A DNA stretch of 64,000 nucleotides from JASFWK01 sp050049355 (GTDB lineage Bacteria > Chloroflexota > Anaerolineae > B4-G1 > DUEL01): assembly GCA_050049355.1 (NCBI GenBank), contig JASFWK010000001.1, positions 15,471-79,470 of the forward strand, written 5' to 3'. Under the pieces are notes generated by a model. That model saw only the letters and a program-made list of their open reading frames with translations. It was not told the DNA's origin and ran no database searches. Within the stretch, counting starts at the first letter, position 1. Every line of letters begins with the position of its first letter. The translations under genes and the position numbers were made by a program. Shown here in pieces: positions 15,888 to 24,913 of this stretch.

Positions 15888-18638
15888 ATGACTAAGAAGT
15901 GGACCAGTGCAGAGGTAAGGAAGAGCTTTCTGGATTTCTTCGCTGCCAGAGGACATACGATCGTGCCTAGCGCCAGCCTGGTGCCGACTGACGATCCGAC
16001 CCTGCTCTTCACCAATGCTGGGATGAACCAGTTCAAGGACGTCTTCCTCGGGATCGGCACCCGCTCCTACAACCGCGCGGCCGACACCCAGAAGGTCATG
16101 CGGGTCTCTGGCAAGCACAACGACCTTGAGGATGTTGGCCGAGATGGTCACCACCATACCTTCTTCGAGATGCTCGGCAACTGGTCCTTCGGCGATTACT
16201 ACAAGAGGGAGATGATTGGCTGGGCCTGGGAGCTGCTCACCGAGGTGTGGGAGCTCCCCAGGGAGCGGATCTGGGCCACCTGCTTCGAGGACGACAAAGG
16301 GGGGCTGGGGCGAGACGATGAGGCGGCTGGATACTGGCGTTCGGAGACGGACATAGACCCTTCTCATATCCTCTTCTTCGGCCGCAAGGACAACTTCTGG
16401 GAGATGGGGGACACGGGCCCCTGCGGTCCCTGCAGCGAGATTCACTTCGATCGCGGCCCTGAGTTCTGTGAATGCAAGGACGACCCTGATCACGTCTGCG
16501 GTGTCAACACTGACTGTAGCCGTTTCCTGGAGCTGTGGAATCTGGTCTTCATCCAATACGACCACAAGGGAGATGGCACCCTGGAGCCACTGCCCGATTG
16601 CCACGTAGACACAGGAGCGGGGTTCGAGCGCCTGGTGGCGGTTCTGCAGGGAGCGGATTCCAATTACGGCACCGATCTCTTCACTCCCGTTATGGACCGG
16701 GTGCAGCAGATGCTGGGTCACAGTGACGCCGAGCGTGAGGAGAATCTCGTCGGCTACCGCGTCATCGCCGACCACGCCCGGGCGGTGACCTTTCTCATCG
16801 GCGACGGTGTGCTGCCAGGCAGCGATGGGCGCAACTACGTCCTGCGGATGATTCTGCGGCGGGCCGTCCGGTTCGGACGGAAACTCGGCTTCACCGAGCC
16901 TTTCCTGGACGAGGTCGCCAAGATCGTTATCAAGATGATGAGCCCGGTCTTTCTAGAGCTGGAGAAACGTCGGGAGTTCATCCTCACCACCATCCGCCGG
17001 GAGGAGGAGCGGTTCCTGCGCACCTTGGATCTTGGCCTGGAGCGGCTGGACGAGGTGCTGTCGGATGTGGAGGTGGGGGGTGATGCGGTGATCCCCGGCG
17101 AGGAGGCCTTTCGCCTCTACGATACTTTCGGCTTGCCTCTCGAGATTACCCGCGATGTGGCCGAGGAGAGCGGGTTCACGGTGGATGAGGAAGGGTACCG
17201 GGTCGCGCTGGAGGCTCAGCGAGCGCGAGCGCGGGCAGCGGATGTCTTTGAGGCGGCGGACGATGAGAGCCTTCGGGTCTACCAGGACAAGCTGGAGGAT
17301 CTTCAGGAGCAGGGGATTCTGGGATCGGAGGGGGTCGGGTACCAGCCCCACTCGACGACGGAACTGGAGACGTCCATCGCTGCCATCCTGAGAGATGGCG
17401 AGGCGGTGAGCTCGGCACAGGTGGGCGACCGGGTGGAGGTGGTCACGCCGGTGACCTGCTTCTACGTCGAGTCGGGCGGTCAGATCTCCGATACTGGCTC
17501 CATCACTGTCTTCCCAGATGAGGCGAATGGGCCCTCATCGGAGATTGTCGTCGAGGACGTGCGGCAGCCAGTGGAGGGTCTCATCGTCCACGTGGGCGAG
17601 GTGAGGCTGGGAGAGCCCCGTGTGGGAGATGACGCCTGGGCGTTGGTGGACTACGAACGACGAATGGACATCGCACGCAACCACACTGCCACCCACCTTC
17701 TGCACCACGAGCTTCGTTATGTCTTGGGCGAACATGTCCAGCAGGCTGGCTCTCTGGTCGCTCCCGACCGGCTCCGCTTCGACTTCACCCATCCCACCGT
17801 GCCCACGCAAGAGGAGTTGGACGAGGTGGCTCTTTCTGTGAACGAAGCCATTCTGGCCAACTACCCGGTCGTGTGGGAGTACGAGTCCTATCGACAAGCG
17901 CTTGATGAGGGGGTGATCGCCCTCTTCGGCGAGAAGTACGGCGACGTGGCGCGGGTGCTCCGGATCGGCTTGCCGGGTGAACCCTTCAGCCAGGAGCTGT
18001 GCGGCGGTACCCATGTCAACGAGACTGGGGAGATCGGCTTCTTCCACATCGTCTCCGAGCAGGGGATCGGAGCTGGTATTCGGCGGATCGAGGCGGTCAC
18101 CGGCCGGTGGGCGGTGCAGTGGGTAGAGCAGCATCTACGCGTGCTGGAGCGGACTGGCGATCGCCTGCTCTGTCAGCCGGACGAGGTTGATCGCCATGTG
18201 CTCGACCTGATGGAGGAGCTTGAGGCTGCGCGTAGTGAGATCTCCAGCCTCCAGCAGCGGCTGGCTCAGCAGGAGTTCGTACGGCTGTTGGAGCAAGTCC
18301 AGCGCATTCAGGATGTGCCGCTTCTCGTGGCGCGGGTCGATGCCCCAGATAGGGATACGCTGCGGGAGATGACTGATTGGTTCCGCGATCGCTTCGAGTC
18401 AGGAGTCATCCTACTGGGTACCACGTTGGATGGCCAGCCAGCACTGGTGGCCGCGGTTACCGAGGATCTTGTGGAGCGCGGGCTGGATGCGGTGAGGCTG
18501 GTTCAGAAGGTCGCCCGGGAGGTAGATGGCGGCGGTGGAGGGCGGCCAACGTTGGCCCAGGCCGGCGGCAAGAATGCTCACAAGCTCGATGAGGCGCTGC
18601 AGCAGGTTCCCCGCCTGCTTGAGGAATTGCTGGAGTAG
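15888..18638 (+). CDS. alaS: Alanine--tRNA ligase, 916 aa
   Basis: Charges tRNA-Ala with alanine in the cytosol. Class II core at the N-terminus (FFAARGHTIVPSASLVP, FTNAGMNQFKDVFLG, the RVSGKHNDLEDVG block), then the tRNA-recognition and editing domains. The editing zinc site is intact: His599 and His603 (NHTATHLLHH), Cys705 and His709 (CGGTHV). A C-terminal coiled coil and the DHHA1-like GGGGGRPTLAQAGGK glycine motif complete the full-length form. The start is the ATG at 15888, eight nt after AGGGGGAGGT; the TTG at 15882 is too close to the ribosome site. Leads an operon with the baseplate-J-like protein, ruvX and mltG. Confidence 0.98.
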   Translation: MTKKWTSAEVRKSFLDFFAARGHTIVPSASLVPTDDPTLLFTNAGMNQFKDVFLGIGTRSYNRAADTQKVMRVSGKHNDLEDVGRDGHHHTFFEMLGNWSFGDYYKREMIGWAWELLTEVWELPRERIWATCFEDDKGGLGRDDEAAGYWRSETDIDPSHILFFGRKDNFWEMGDTGPCGPCSEIHFDRGPEFCECKDDPDHVCGVNTDCSRFLELWNLVFIQYDHKGDGTLEPLPDCHVDTGAGFERLVAVLQGADSNYGTDLFTPVMDRVQQMLGHSDAEREENLVGYRVIADHARAVTFLIGDGVLPGSDGRNYVLRMILRRAVRFGRKLGFTEPFLDEVAKIVIKMMSPVFLELEKRREFILTTIRREEERFLRTLDLGLERLDEVLSDVEVGGDAVIPGEEAFRLYDTFGLPLEITRDVAEESGFTVDEEGYRVALEAQRARARAADVFEAADDESLRVYQDKLEDLQEQGILGSEGVGYQPHSTTELETSIAAILRDGEAVSSAQVGDRVEVVTPVTCFYVESGGQISDTGSITVFPDEANGPSSEIVVEDVRQPVEGLIVHVGEVRLGEPRVGDDAWALVDYERRMDIARNHTATHLLHHELRYVLGEHVQQAGSLVAPDRLRFDFTHPTVPTQEELDEVALSVNEAILANYPVVWEYESYRQALDEGVIALFGEKYGDVARVLRIGLPGEPFSQELCGGTHVNETGEIGFFHIVSEQGIGAGIRRIEAVTGRWAVQWVEQHLRVLERTGDRLLCQPDEVDRHVLDLMEELEAARSEISSLQQRLAQQEFVRLLEQVQRIQDVPLLVARVDAPDRDTLREMTDWFRDRFESGVILLGTTLDGQPALVAAVTEDLVERGLDAVRLVQKVAREVDGGGGGRPTLAQAGGKNAHKLDEALQQVPRLLEELLE

Positions 18639-18676
18639 GCAGGGCGGCGCGCCTGCCTGTCGGGCACTCTACTTCT

Positions 18677-20206
18677 GTGACTGAGGTCATCCACCTGGAG
18701 GAAGGCGACGATTTGCCTGTGCTGCGCGACCGGCTGCGTCGCGCGCAGGCAAAGCGCGTCATTCTTCATCTCTCCTGGGATTGCTCCCCCTTCTCTCGCC
18801 TGCTCGACTACGAACTGCTCCAGCGAGAGGCCGAGCGGCTGGGCCTGGAGGTGGCCTTCGTTAGCCCCGACCCCGACAGGCGCGGTCTCGTTCGCCAGGC
18901 GGGCTTTGGTGCCTTCTCCACTATGGCTGAGGCAGAGGCAGAGTCTTCCTGGCCTCGCCCGGCGCGCGAGAAGATCGAATCGCCTCCTACACCCTTTTGG
19001 GAGTGGGAGGAGAAGACTTCCCTCCAGCCGCCTCCGAAGCGTATTCTCCCTCGCTGGATCCATCGCATTCGGCGGGGAGTTCGTGTCTCGGTCTTCTTGG
19101 TCACCATCCTCACGCTTTTGATCTCTGGCTATGTCATCCTTCCCCGGGCCAATGTCACTATCATCCCCACCGGCCAGACGGTGAGTGTGATCGTGCCGGT
19201 ATCGGCGGGTAGGGAGATTGAGTTGATAGACACGGCAGAGGGGATCGTGCCCGCCCGTCGCGTGGGAGACTACTTCGAGGGTTCCATCGACGTGGAGACC
19301 ACCGGCACAACTGCACGCCAGAGCGGTCGGGCCAGCGGAACTGTTCTGTTTACCAATCTGCTGGCACAGGAGGTGGTCGTGCCGGCCAGAACGGTGGTGC
19401 GCACCTCGGCGGGCGGCTTCCCCATTCGGTTTGCCACCACACAGGCGGTGACGGTGCCCCCGCTCGGACAGGCCCCCGCCCCTGTTGAGGCGTTGAGCGA
19501 AGGACCGGTGGGCAACGTGGGGACCAATCAAATCAACCGGGTCGAGGGGGTCGCCTCTCTGGCCCTGCGGGTGACCAACCCGGAGCCGATCACTGGGGGC
19601 TCTGCCCAGGAGGTGCAAGCCGTCTCCCAGGAGGACATGGACCGAGCGCGGGAGTTGCTGACCGCTCAGTTGCTGGATCGAGCACACGGGGAATTGCAGG
19701 TCTACCTGGAGTCGACGGAATTCATCCCTCGACAGTCGCTGACGGTACAGGCTGCCGAGACCGCATACGATCGCTTCCTGACCGAGCAGGCCGACACGCT
19801 GGGGCTTCACATGCGCTTGCTGATCACCGGCCTGGCGGTGGATCGGGACAACGCTGAGGCTGTGGCGTACGCGAGGTTGGCCCGCAGTCTCCCCTCAGGC
19901 TACGAGCTGGTAGGAGCCGACTTCGAGCTCGGTGAGATGGCGGAGGAGCCCATTGGCTCGGGCGATTTGGCTTTCTTTGTGACTGCCAGGGGCTACGCCG
20001 CCGCCCACCTGGAGCCGCAAGTGGTGCGGCGGGTGGTTCTGGGAAAGCCCGTGAGCAGGGCTGCGGAGCGGCTTGATGCGGAGCTCCCGCTGGCGGAATC
20101 TCCTCAGATCGAGGTCTGGCCGGAGTGGTTCCCCTGGATGCCGGTGCTCCCTATGCGCATCAGTGTGGACGTGATCCCGCAGGAGCACGGCGCAGGTGAT
20201 GGATGA
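18677..20206 (+). CDS. Baseplate-J/gp47-like single-pass membrane protein, 509 aa
   Basis: Resembles proteins annotated as baseplate J / gp47 family in Anaerolineae; true role unknown. GTG start at 18677, 38 nt after alaS. A cytosolic N-terminal part (1-130) with an alpha/beta look (RVILHLSWDCSPFSRLLDYELL) is followed by one transmembrane helix (135-155) and a long exported region. This starts with the LPRANVTIIPTGQTV strand motif and contains TGTVLFTNLLAQEVVVPARTVV, the gp47-like fold core. No phage structural genes are nearby, so it is more likely an envelope protein than a baseplate component. Its stop overlaps the ruvX start. Confidence 0.75.
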   Translation: MTEVIHLEEGDDLPVLRDRLRRAQAKRVILHLSWDCSPFSRLLDYELLQREAERLGLEVAFVSPDPDRRGLVRQAGFGAFSTMAEAEAESSWPRPAREKIESPPTPFWEWEEKTSLQPPPKRILPRWIHRIRRGVRVSVFLVTILTLLISGYVILPRANVTIIPTGQTVSVIVPVSAGREIELIDTAEGIVPARRVGDYFEGSIDVETTGTTARQSGRASGTVLFTNLLAQEVVVPARTVVRTSAGGFPIRFATTQAVTVPPLGQAPAPVEALSEGPVGNVGTNQINRVEGVASLALRVTNPEPITGGSAQEVQAVSQEDMDRARELLTAQLLDRAHGELQVYLESTEFIPRQSLTVQAAETAYDRFLTEQADTLGLHMRLLITGLAVDRDNAEAVAYARLARSLPSGYELVGADFELGEMAEEPIGSGDLAFFVTARGYAAAHLEPQVVRRVVLGKPVSRAAERLDAELPLAESPQIEVWPEWFPWMPVLPMRISVDVIPQEHGAGDG

Positions 20207-20661
20207 TGCGTGTTCTGGCCCTGGATGTTGGGGAGCGGCGCATAGGCGTTGCCTTGAGCGATCCCTCCGGGACGGTGGCTCGTCCGCTGTGTACGGTCGA
20301 GCGTGGCTCGCGTGCAGAGGACTTCGCGGCCATCGCTGAGTTGGTGGCAGAGCAGGAGGTCGAATTGGTGGTGGTCGGATGGCCCCTGACCTTGCGAGGG
20401 GAGTCTGGTCCACAGGCCCAGCGAGTGGAGGAGTATGCCCGAGCGCTGGATGAAGCCCTGCCGGTGCCGCTGCGGATGTGGGACGAACGGTACAGTACCC
20501 TGTCGGCCGAGGAGATCATGCGCCGATTCCGCGAGGGAGGAAGGCGGCGCAGCCGAGGCGGACCAGGGGTAGACGCGGTTGCGGCGGCGGTTATCCTGCA
20601 GGCGTTTCTGGACAGCCAGGTGATGGATCGGGGAAAAGGGAATGGAGAGGGGAGGGGGTAG
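20203..20661 (+). CDS. ruvX: Holliday junction resolvase-like / pre-16S rRNA nuclease (YqgF), 152 aa
   Basis: YqgF/RuvX family RNase-H-fold nuclease, which matures the 5' end of 16S rRNA in E. coli. Catalytic acidic residues are visible in LALDVGERRIGVALSD (Asp8), VVVGWPLTLRG, WDERYST and DAVAAAVIL. Length is typical for the family. The start overlaps the preceding stop (GATGGATGATG), so translation is coupled; the start may be either ATG of the MMRVL pair. The mltG gene follows with no gap. ruvX next to mltG is a common arrangement in many phyla. Confidence 0.93.
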   Translation: MMRVLALDVGERRIGVALSDPSGTVARPLCTVERGSRAEDFAAIAELVAEQEVELVVVGWPLTLRGESGPQAQRVEEYARALDEALPVPLRMWDERYSTLSAEEIMRRFREGGRRRSRGGPGVDAVAAAVILQAFLDSQVMDRGKGNGEGRG

Positions 20662-21840
20662 ATGGGAGACAAGGCCAGACGGATAGCGCGGATCGCCGTG
20701 TTCGTGGTGGCAATGGCGGCGGCGGTGACCATCGTTGCCGGCGTGCTGGGAATCGGCGGCCTGGGAGGTGATGTAAAGCTCTCCCTCTGCAGCCTTACCT
20801 CCCCTGAGGAAGTCTATCTGGATTCCTACCTCGAGATGCACGCCGACGAACTCGAGCAGCCGGTAGGAGATGACGACACACCGCGGAGGTTCGTCATTGA
20901 GCCAGGCGAGACAGCGGGTCAAGTGGCCGAGCGGCTCCGGCAGGATGGATTGATCTCCGATGCCGAGCTCTTCCGCCGCTACCTTCAGTCCGAGGGGCTG
21001 GACGCCGGGCTGGAGGTGGGCACTTACACGCTGCGGCAGACAATGACCATCCCCGAGATCGCACAGGCTCTCCAGAGCGGGCAAGTTCCCGAGCAGACCC
21101 TCACTGTCCTTGAGGGCTTGCGGCTGGAGGAGGTGACGGCTCAGGTGGCCAGCCAGACCGGCGTCTCCGAGGCGGAGTTTCTGACCCTGGTGACCACTGG
21201 ATGGCGTGAGGTCGGTTTGGACACCTATGAGTTCCTCGCCTCTCTCCCACCGACCGCTACGTTGGAGGGGTTCCTCTTTCCAGAGACGTATCGGCTTCCG
21301 GAGGAGGCCACGGCTCGCGATGTACTGACGCGGATGCTGGAGACCTTCGACGAGCGGGTGACGCCTCAGATGCGCCAGAGCGCCGTTGAGCGTGGGCTGA
21401 CAGTCTATGAGATGGTCGCCCTGGCCTCCATTGTCGAGCGAGAGGCAGTGATCGACGAGGAGCGGCCGGTCATCGCGGGCGTCTACTTCAATCGGCTGGA
21501 GACCGGCTGGCTGCTCAACGCCGATCCCACCGTCCAGTATGGCCTCGGCTACGACGAGGGGAGCGGGCGGTGGTGGCGCGAACTCTACTTTGATGAGCTG
21601 GGCGTCAGCCGTTTGGCTGAGGTCGATCACGCCTACAACACCTACCGCTATGTGGGCCTGCCCCCTGGCCCCATCTGCAGCCCTGGGCTGGCCTCCATTG
21701 AGGCGGTGGCGTACCCGGCCGATACCGACTACTTCTATTTCCTGGCCGACTGTACTGCCGACGACGGCAGCCACCTTTTCGCTGTGACCCAGGAGGAGCA
21801 CAACGCCAATTATGCCGCGTGTGGTGGCGAGGCGCCGTAG
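20662..21840 (+). CDS. mltG: Endolytic murein transglycosylase MltG, 392 aa
   Basis: Inner-membrane lytic transglycosylase that cleaves nascent peptidoglycan strands and limits glycan length. One N-terminal transmembrane helix (about residues 8-30), a LysM-like extracytoplasmic region (GETAGQVAERLRQDGLISD), then the YceG catalytic domain: TLEGFLFPETYRLP, the catalytic Glu259 in LASIVEREA, GVYFNRLETGWLLNADPTVQYGLGY, and the closing YNTYRYVGLPPGPI and FYFLADC motifs. Full length. It starts directly at the ruvX stop. Presence of MltG implies a peptidoglycan wall. Confidence 0.96.
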   Translation: MGDKARRIARIAVFVVAMAAAVTIVAGVLGIGGLGGDVKLSLCSLTSPEEVYLDSYLEMHADELEQPVGDDDTPRRFVIEPGETAGQVAERLRQDGLISDAELFRRYLQSEGLDAGLEVGTYTLRQTMTIPEIAQALQSGQVPEQTLTVLEGLRLEEVTAQVASQTGVSEAEFLTLVTTGWREVGLDTYEFLASLPPTATLEGFLFPETYRLPEEATARDVLTRMLETFDERVTPQMRQSAVERGLTVYEMVALASIVEREAVIDEERPVIAGVYFNRLETGWLLNADPTVQYGLGYDEGSGRWWRELYFDELGVSRLAEVDHAYNTYRYVGLPPGPICSPGLASIEAVAYPADTDYFYFLADCTADDGSHLFAVTQEEHNANYAACGGEAP

Positions 21841-21856
21841 CTGCGAGGGAGTGGGA

Positions 21857-22918
21857 GTGAGGAGCTTAGGACGAAGACTGCTCTCTCTCACAGCCCTTCT
21901 TCTCTTGCTTGGGGCCTGTGAGGTACCCGGCGCGGTCCATCCCACAGTCAAGATCGGGTTGGTGGCGCCCTTCGAGGGGCGCTACCGGTACGTGGGGTAC
22001 GATCTCTTCCCGGCGGTGCGGCAGGCGCTGCGCGAGGTCAACGGCGCCGGCGGGGTCGGCAGCTATTACGTCGAGTTGGTGGCCTACGACGACGGCGCAA
22101 ATCCCGCGATGGCGGCAGAGCAAGCGCGGAAGCTGGTGGTGGATCCCGAAGTAGTGGCGGTCATCGGACACTTTCGGGCGCAGACGACGGCCGCAGCCCT
22201 ACCGATCTATGCCCGGGAGGGGCTGCCGCTGGTGGCTGCAGGTGTGCTGGATCTGGCCCCCGTGGCTGGGGAGGGCGTGGTGATCCGCCCGGGGCCGGAT
22301 GCCGAAGCGGTGGCGGCTGCCCTGCTGGATCGTGTGGATGGAGCGGCACTGATTGGCGGCAGTGGCCCTCTGGCTCAGGCACTGCGGGAGAGTGGGCAGC
22401 TCGCGCCCGTTGTCTCGCCGGATGACCCGGCTTGGCTGGAGGCGGTGCTGGCGGTCGATCCGCCCGCTGTGATCTGTGACGCCGAGCCCGTGGCCGCCGG
22501 CGAAATAGTCGCTGCGATGCAGGAGGCCGGCTGGGACGGGGAGTTTCTCGGTGGGCCCCAGTTAGCGGCAGCGGATTTCGCCGCCGTGGCCGGTGAGGCC
22601 GCACAGGGGACGCTGTTCGTCACTCCCTGGCCGCTGCCGGAGGATGTGGAGAGCGGAGCCGAACTGACTGCCTACACCGAGATCTCAGGCGGGACAGAGC
22701 CGGGTCCGCTGGCGCTGCCGGCCTACGAGGCCGCCCGACTGATGGTGGAGGCGCTGAGAGCCGACATCGCGGCCGATGGGACTCCCTCGCGGGCAGGGGT
22801 GGCGGCGGCGCTGGCCTCGCTGGCGGAGGAGCGAGAACTCCGCCAGGGGTACCTCTATTGGTACAGGATTGGGGCGGCCGGAGCGCTGGAGCAGATTGCG
22901 CCGCCATCGTCACCCTGA
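21857..22918 (+). CDS. Solute-binding lipoprotein, type 1 periplasmic-binding fold (branched-chain amino-acid family), 353 aa
   Basis: Extracytoplasmic receptor of the Leu/Ile/Val-binding (Peripla_BP_6) class. The GTG at 21857 follows GAGGGAGTGGGA; it opens a lipoprotein signal with lipobox LLGAC and lipidated Cys21. The mature part begins VKIGLVAPFEGRYRYVGYD and continues RQALREVNGAGGVGSYYVEL and the AVIGHFRAQTTAAALPIYAREGLPLV ligand loop, typical of the fold. No permease or ATPase genes lie beside it, so it may act as an orphan sensor or with a distant transporter. Last gene of the alaS operon; the convergent PrsW gene ends 60 nt away. Confidence 0.85.
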   Translation: MRSLGRRLLSLTALLLLLGACEVPGAVHPTVKIGLVAPFEGRYRYVGYDLFPAVRQALREVNGAGGVGSYYVELVAYDDGANPAMAAEQARKLVVDPEVVAVIGHFRAQTTAAALPIYAREGLPLVAAGVLDLAPVAGEGVVIRPGPDAEAVAAALLDRVDGAALIGGSGPLAQALRESGQLAPVVSPDDPAWLEAVLAVDPPAVICDAEPVAAGEIVAAMQEAGWDGEFLGGPQLAAADFAAVAGEAAQGTLFVTPWPLPEDVESGAELTAYTEISGGTEPGPLALPAYEAARLMVEALRADIAADGTPSRAGVAAALASLAEERELRQGYLYWYRIGAAGALEQIAPPSSP

Positions 22919-22977
22919 GAGGGAGTTGCGGCCTTGCGAAGGCTCCAAGTCTCCGCAGTGCCAGCCCTACGGCGCGG

Positions 22978-24117
22978 TTACTCCTTCAGGCTGAGGAAGA
23001 TACTTCGCTCGGAGGGCTGCCCCTCGTCGGCGGTGAGCATCTCAGCCCAGCGCTGCACGTCCGGCGGACCGGTGTGGGCCTCCAACTCCTCCATGCAGGC
23101 CCACATGTCGGCGGCGCCCTCGGGGAAGACGCAGCGCACGTAGGTCATCACCCCCAACCCCACGTCTTTGCGCAGCTCCTCCATCTCCTCTTGGAGTTGA
23201 GTGATATCTCGCCCCAGTCGCTCCTGCAGTTTCGGGTTCTTGACTCGCTGTTGGACCTTGCGCTTGATCCCCATCTGTGCCTGCTTGAGCACGAGGGCCT
23301 GCACCTGTTTCGCTTCTTTGGGGAATTGCTTGGTGATGGGCTTCAGGATCTCTTCCAGGCTTCCATAGGACTGAGCTGCCCGGACCTCAGCGTCGGTGAC
23401 CCCAACCTCTCGATTCAACGTATCCGCAAGCCACGCTCGCTCCTCGCGCAGCCCGAGGAAGATGAAGAGAACGATCAGACCTACGCCCGCCAGGCCGATC
23501 CCCATCCCCACCAGGGCTCCCAGCGACCCGGTGGCGGAGGTTCTCCAGGCCACCAGGTTGAAGAGGGCATGGATCAGGATGGCCGTGACCCATCCGCCTA
23601 TCAGGGCCAGTTGTCGGCCGGACTGTCGCTTGAAGCGGAAGCGTCCCACCGCCGCCCCCACCAGCCCGGCGGCTGTGCCGTGCATCAAGCAGGTCGAAAA
23701 CGAACGGGTGAGGGCCAGCGGAACCCCTACACTTGGGTTCTGGCTGATGTAGAGGAAGTTCTCGGTGATGGAGAAGCCGATGCCCGAGGCGAAGCCGTAG
23801 ATGGCTCCGTCCACGAAGTAGGTGAACTCGGGCCGACCGGAGACGTAGAAGAGGCAGAGGGATTTGACAATCTCCTCTACCACCGGTGCGACGGCCACGA
23901 CGAGGAGAAACTGGGGATCCAGGGTCAGCGCGCGCGCCAGGCGGGGAGCGACGAAGGAGTTGGTCAGAAGTGCCAGGCCGAACCCGCCGACCGATCCCCA
24001 GCCAAAGCAGATCAGCACCAGACGGAAGGTGCGCGAGGCGTAGAGGTCGAGTGTATAAATGACGATCAAGAAGAGCGCCGGAATACCGGTGGCGATCAAG
24101 AGGGCCAGCAGAGTCAT
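22978..24117 (-). CDS. PrsW-family membrane metalloprotease with C-terminal extension, 379 aa
   Basis: Intramembrane protease-like protein of the PrsW / Abi-type family; Bacillus PrsW cuts the anti-sigma factor RsiW. Eight or so helices occupy residues 1-220. The family motifs are intact: EEIVK (Glu81, Glu82), ITENFLY (Glu119, Asn120), His146 in MHG and HALFN (His183). A soluble 150-residue tail (about 225-379) is unusual; it contains a probable coiled coil (LQERLGRDITQLQEEMEELRKD) and a C-terminal CxxxxEGAADMWACMEELE piece. Start ATG at 24117 with CGGGAGGTGA upstream. Last gene of a minus-strand cluster with cNMP-binding, ParA-like, zinc and winged-helix proteins. Confidence 0.88.
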   Translation of the reverse strand: MTLLALLIATGIPALFLIVIYTLDLYASRTFRLVLICFGWGSVGGFGLALLTNSFVAPRLARALTLDPQFLLVVAVAPVVEEIVKSLCLFYVSGRPEFTYFVDGAIYGFASGIGFSITENFLYISQNPSVGVPLALTRSFSTCLMHGTAAGLVGAAVGRFRFKRQSGRQLALIGGWVTAILIHALFNLVAWRTSATGSLGALVGMGIGLAGVGLIVLFIFLGLREERAWLADTLNREVGVTDAEVRAAQSYGSLEEILKPITKQFPKEAKQVQALVLKQAQMGIKRKVQQRVKNPKLQERLGRDITQLQEEMEELRKDVGLGVMTYVRCVFPEGAADMWACMEELEAHTGPPDVQRWAEMLTADEGQPSERSIFLSLKE

Positions 24118-24120
24118 AGG

Positions 24121-24342
24121 TCACCTCCCGGTGGAGGGCGGACGTAGAGAGCACGCGTCAATCGGTTGATCGGCTTGCCATGGGGCTGGTCGGGCGCGGG
24201 GTGACAGCTTCAGCAAATAGCGCGGGAGGAAGGTGGTGGCGGTGTGGTGGAAGGCGCCCAGACGGTCGAATAGCTCGGCTGGCAGGAGTGGACCCAGGCC
24301 GTGCACCATCTCAACCCGGTTGGCTTGGCGACCTTCCCTCAA
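24121..24342 (-). CDS. Possible small protein between the winged-helix and PrsW genes, 73 aa
   Basis: The frame opens with TTG overlapping the winged-helix gene's TGA and closes with TGA four nt before the PrsW ATG, fitting the tight packing of this operon. Third codon positions are GC-rich as in neighbours. The middle (AELFDRLGAFHHTATTFLPRYLLKL) could be an amphipathic helix; the end is Pro-rich. There is no ribosome site of its own, so it would rely on coupling. No family recognised. It may instead be non-coding leader for prsW. Confidence 0.4.
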   Translation of the reverse strand: MREGRQANRVEMVHGLGPLLPAELFDRLGAFHHTATTFLPRYLLKLSPRARPAPWQADQPIDACSLRPPSTGR

Positions 24343-24674
24343 TCTTCTGTCTTCTCCTCCAATGCAGACCAGATGCCCTGGGGGATCTGGCGCCTGCGCC
24401 GACGGGCGAAGCGGGTCCGATAGATAGTGCCCTCCTCGCGCTCTTCGCGGTGGAGGTATCCCTTCTCAACCAAGGCTTCCAGCATCTGGCGGGCGTTGGC
24501 AAGCGGTTCATCCAGGTGCTCAGCGGCCGTCTCTGCGGTCAAATCCCCCTCGCGGGTGATGCGGTTCATCAACCGGCGCAGCATCGGAGAGAGGTCGAGC
24601 AGGTCGGCAGGGCTGATCCCTTCTTGCTTCTCCCGTCCTTCGATTTCTTTCTTGATGTGATTAAAGATACCCAT
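24339..24674 (-). CDS. Winged-helix-like DNA-binding protein, 111 aa
   Basis: Probable small regulator. ATG at 24674 with GGAGGTGT five nt upstream; the long N-terminal extension to 24872 runs antisense in frame over the zinc-protein gene and is rejected. The sequence MGIFNHIKKEIEGREKQ is followed by a helix-turn-helix with wing: LRRLMNRITREGDLTAETAAEHL, ARQMLEALVEKGYLHREEREEGTIYRTRF, then a basic tail (ARRRRRQIPQ). This matches the MarR/PadR-style plan but no family can be named. It sits in an operon with a PrsW-type protease, so it could act on that operon or on a membrane-stress regulon. Confidence 0.75.
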   Translation of the reverse strand: MGIFNHIKKEIEGREKQEGISPADLLDLSPMLRRLMNRITREGDLTAETAAEHLDEPLANARQMLEALVEKGYLHREEREEGTIYRTRFARRRRRQIPQGIWSALEEKTED

Positions 24675-24687
24675 CGCGCCACACCTC

Positions 24688-24903
24688 CTAGTAGAATTCC
24701 GGCATCTCGATGGGCTCCGGCTGCGGACGGCATTCGCCGCACCAGAGGACGTTGGAGACCACCACGGCTTTAGGTGTCTCCCGCCCACCCAGGTACATAG
24801 CCAGCATCGTGGGCAAAGTTGTGGTGTGGTGCTCTTTGCATACACCTCGGCCGCAGAACCTGCAGGCGCCAACGGCTGGTTCGCCGCATTCGTAGCAGAT
24901 CAT
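24688..24903 (-). CDS. B-box-like zinc-ribbon protein, 71 aa
   Basis: Tiny protein built around two metal-binding knuckles: CYECGEPAVGACRFCGRGVCKEHH at the N-terminus (Cys and His spaced as in B-box zinc fingers) and CGEC near the C-terminus. Probably binds two zinc ions and mediates protein contacts. Start ATG at 24903 with CTAGGAG upstream. It lies 10 nt after the ParA-like gene and 13 nt before the winged-helix gene, inside the same minus-strand operon. B-box-like N-termini are often fused to membrane proteins in other bacteria; here the domain is free-standing. Confidence 0.8.
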   Translation of the reverse strand: MICYECGEPAVGACRFCGRGVCKEHHTTTLPTMLAMYLGGRETPKAVVVSNVLWCGECRPQPEPIEMPEFY

Positions 24904-24913
24904 CTGACTGCTC

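Noticed and set aside
18677..20206. Prophage or contractile injection system suggested by the baseplate-J similarity
   Set aside because: No tail, sheath, spike or capsid genes are present and the protein is a single-pass membrane protein in a housekeeping operon.
20104..21951. 615-codon minus-strand frame opposite ruvX and mltG
   Set aside because: Both plus-strand genes are unmistakable; the long antisense frame is a by-product of high GC.
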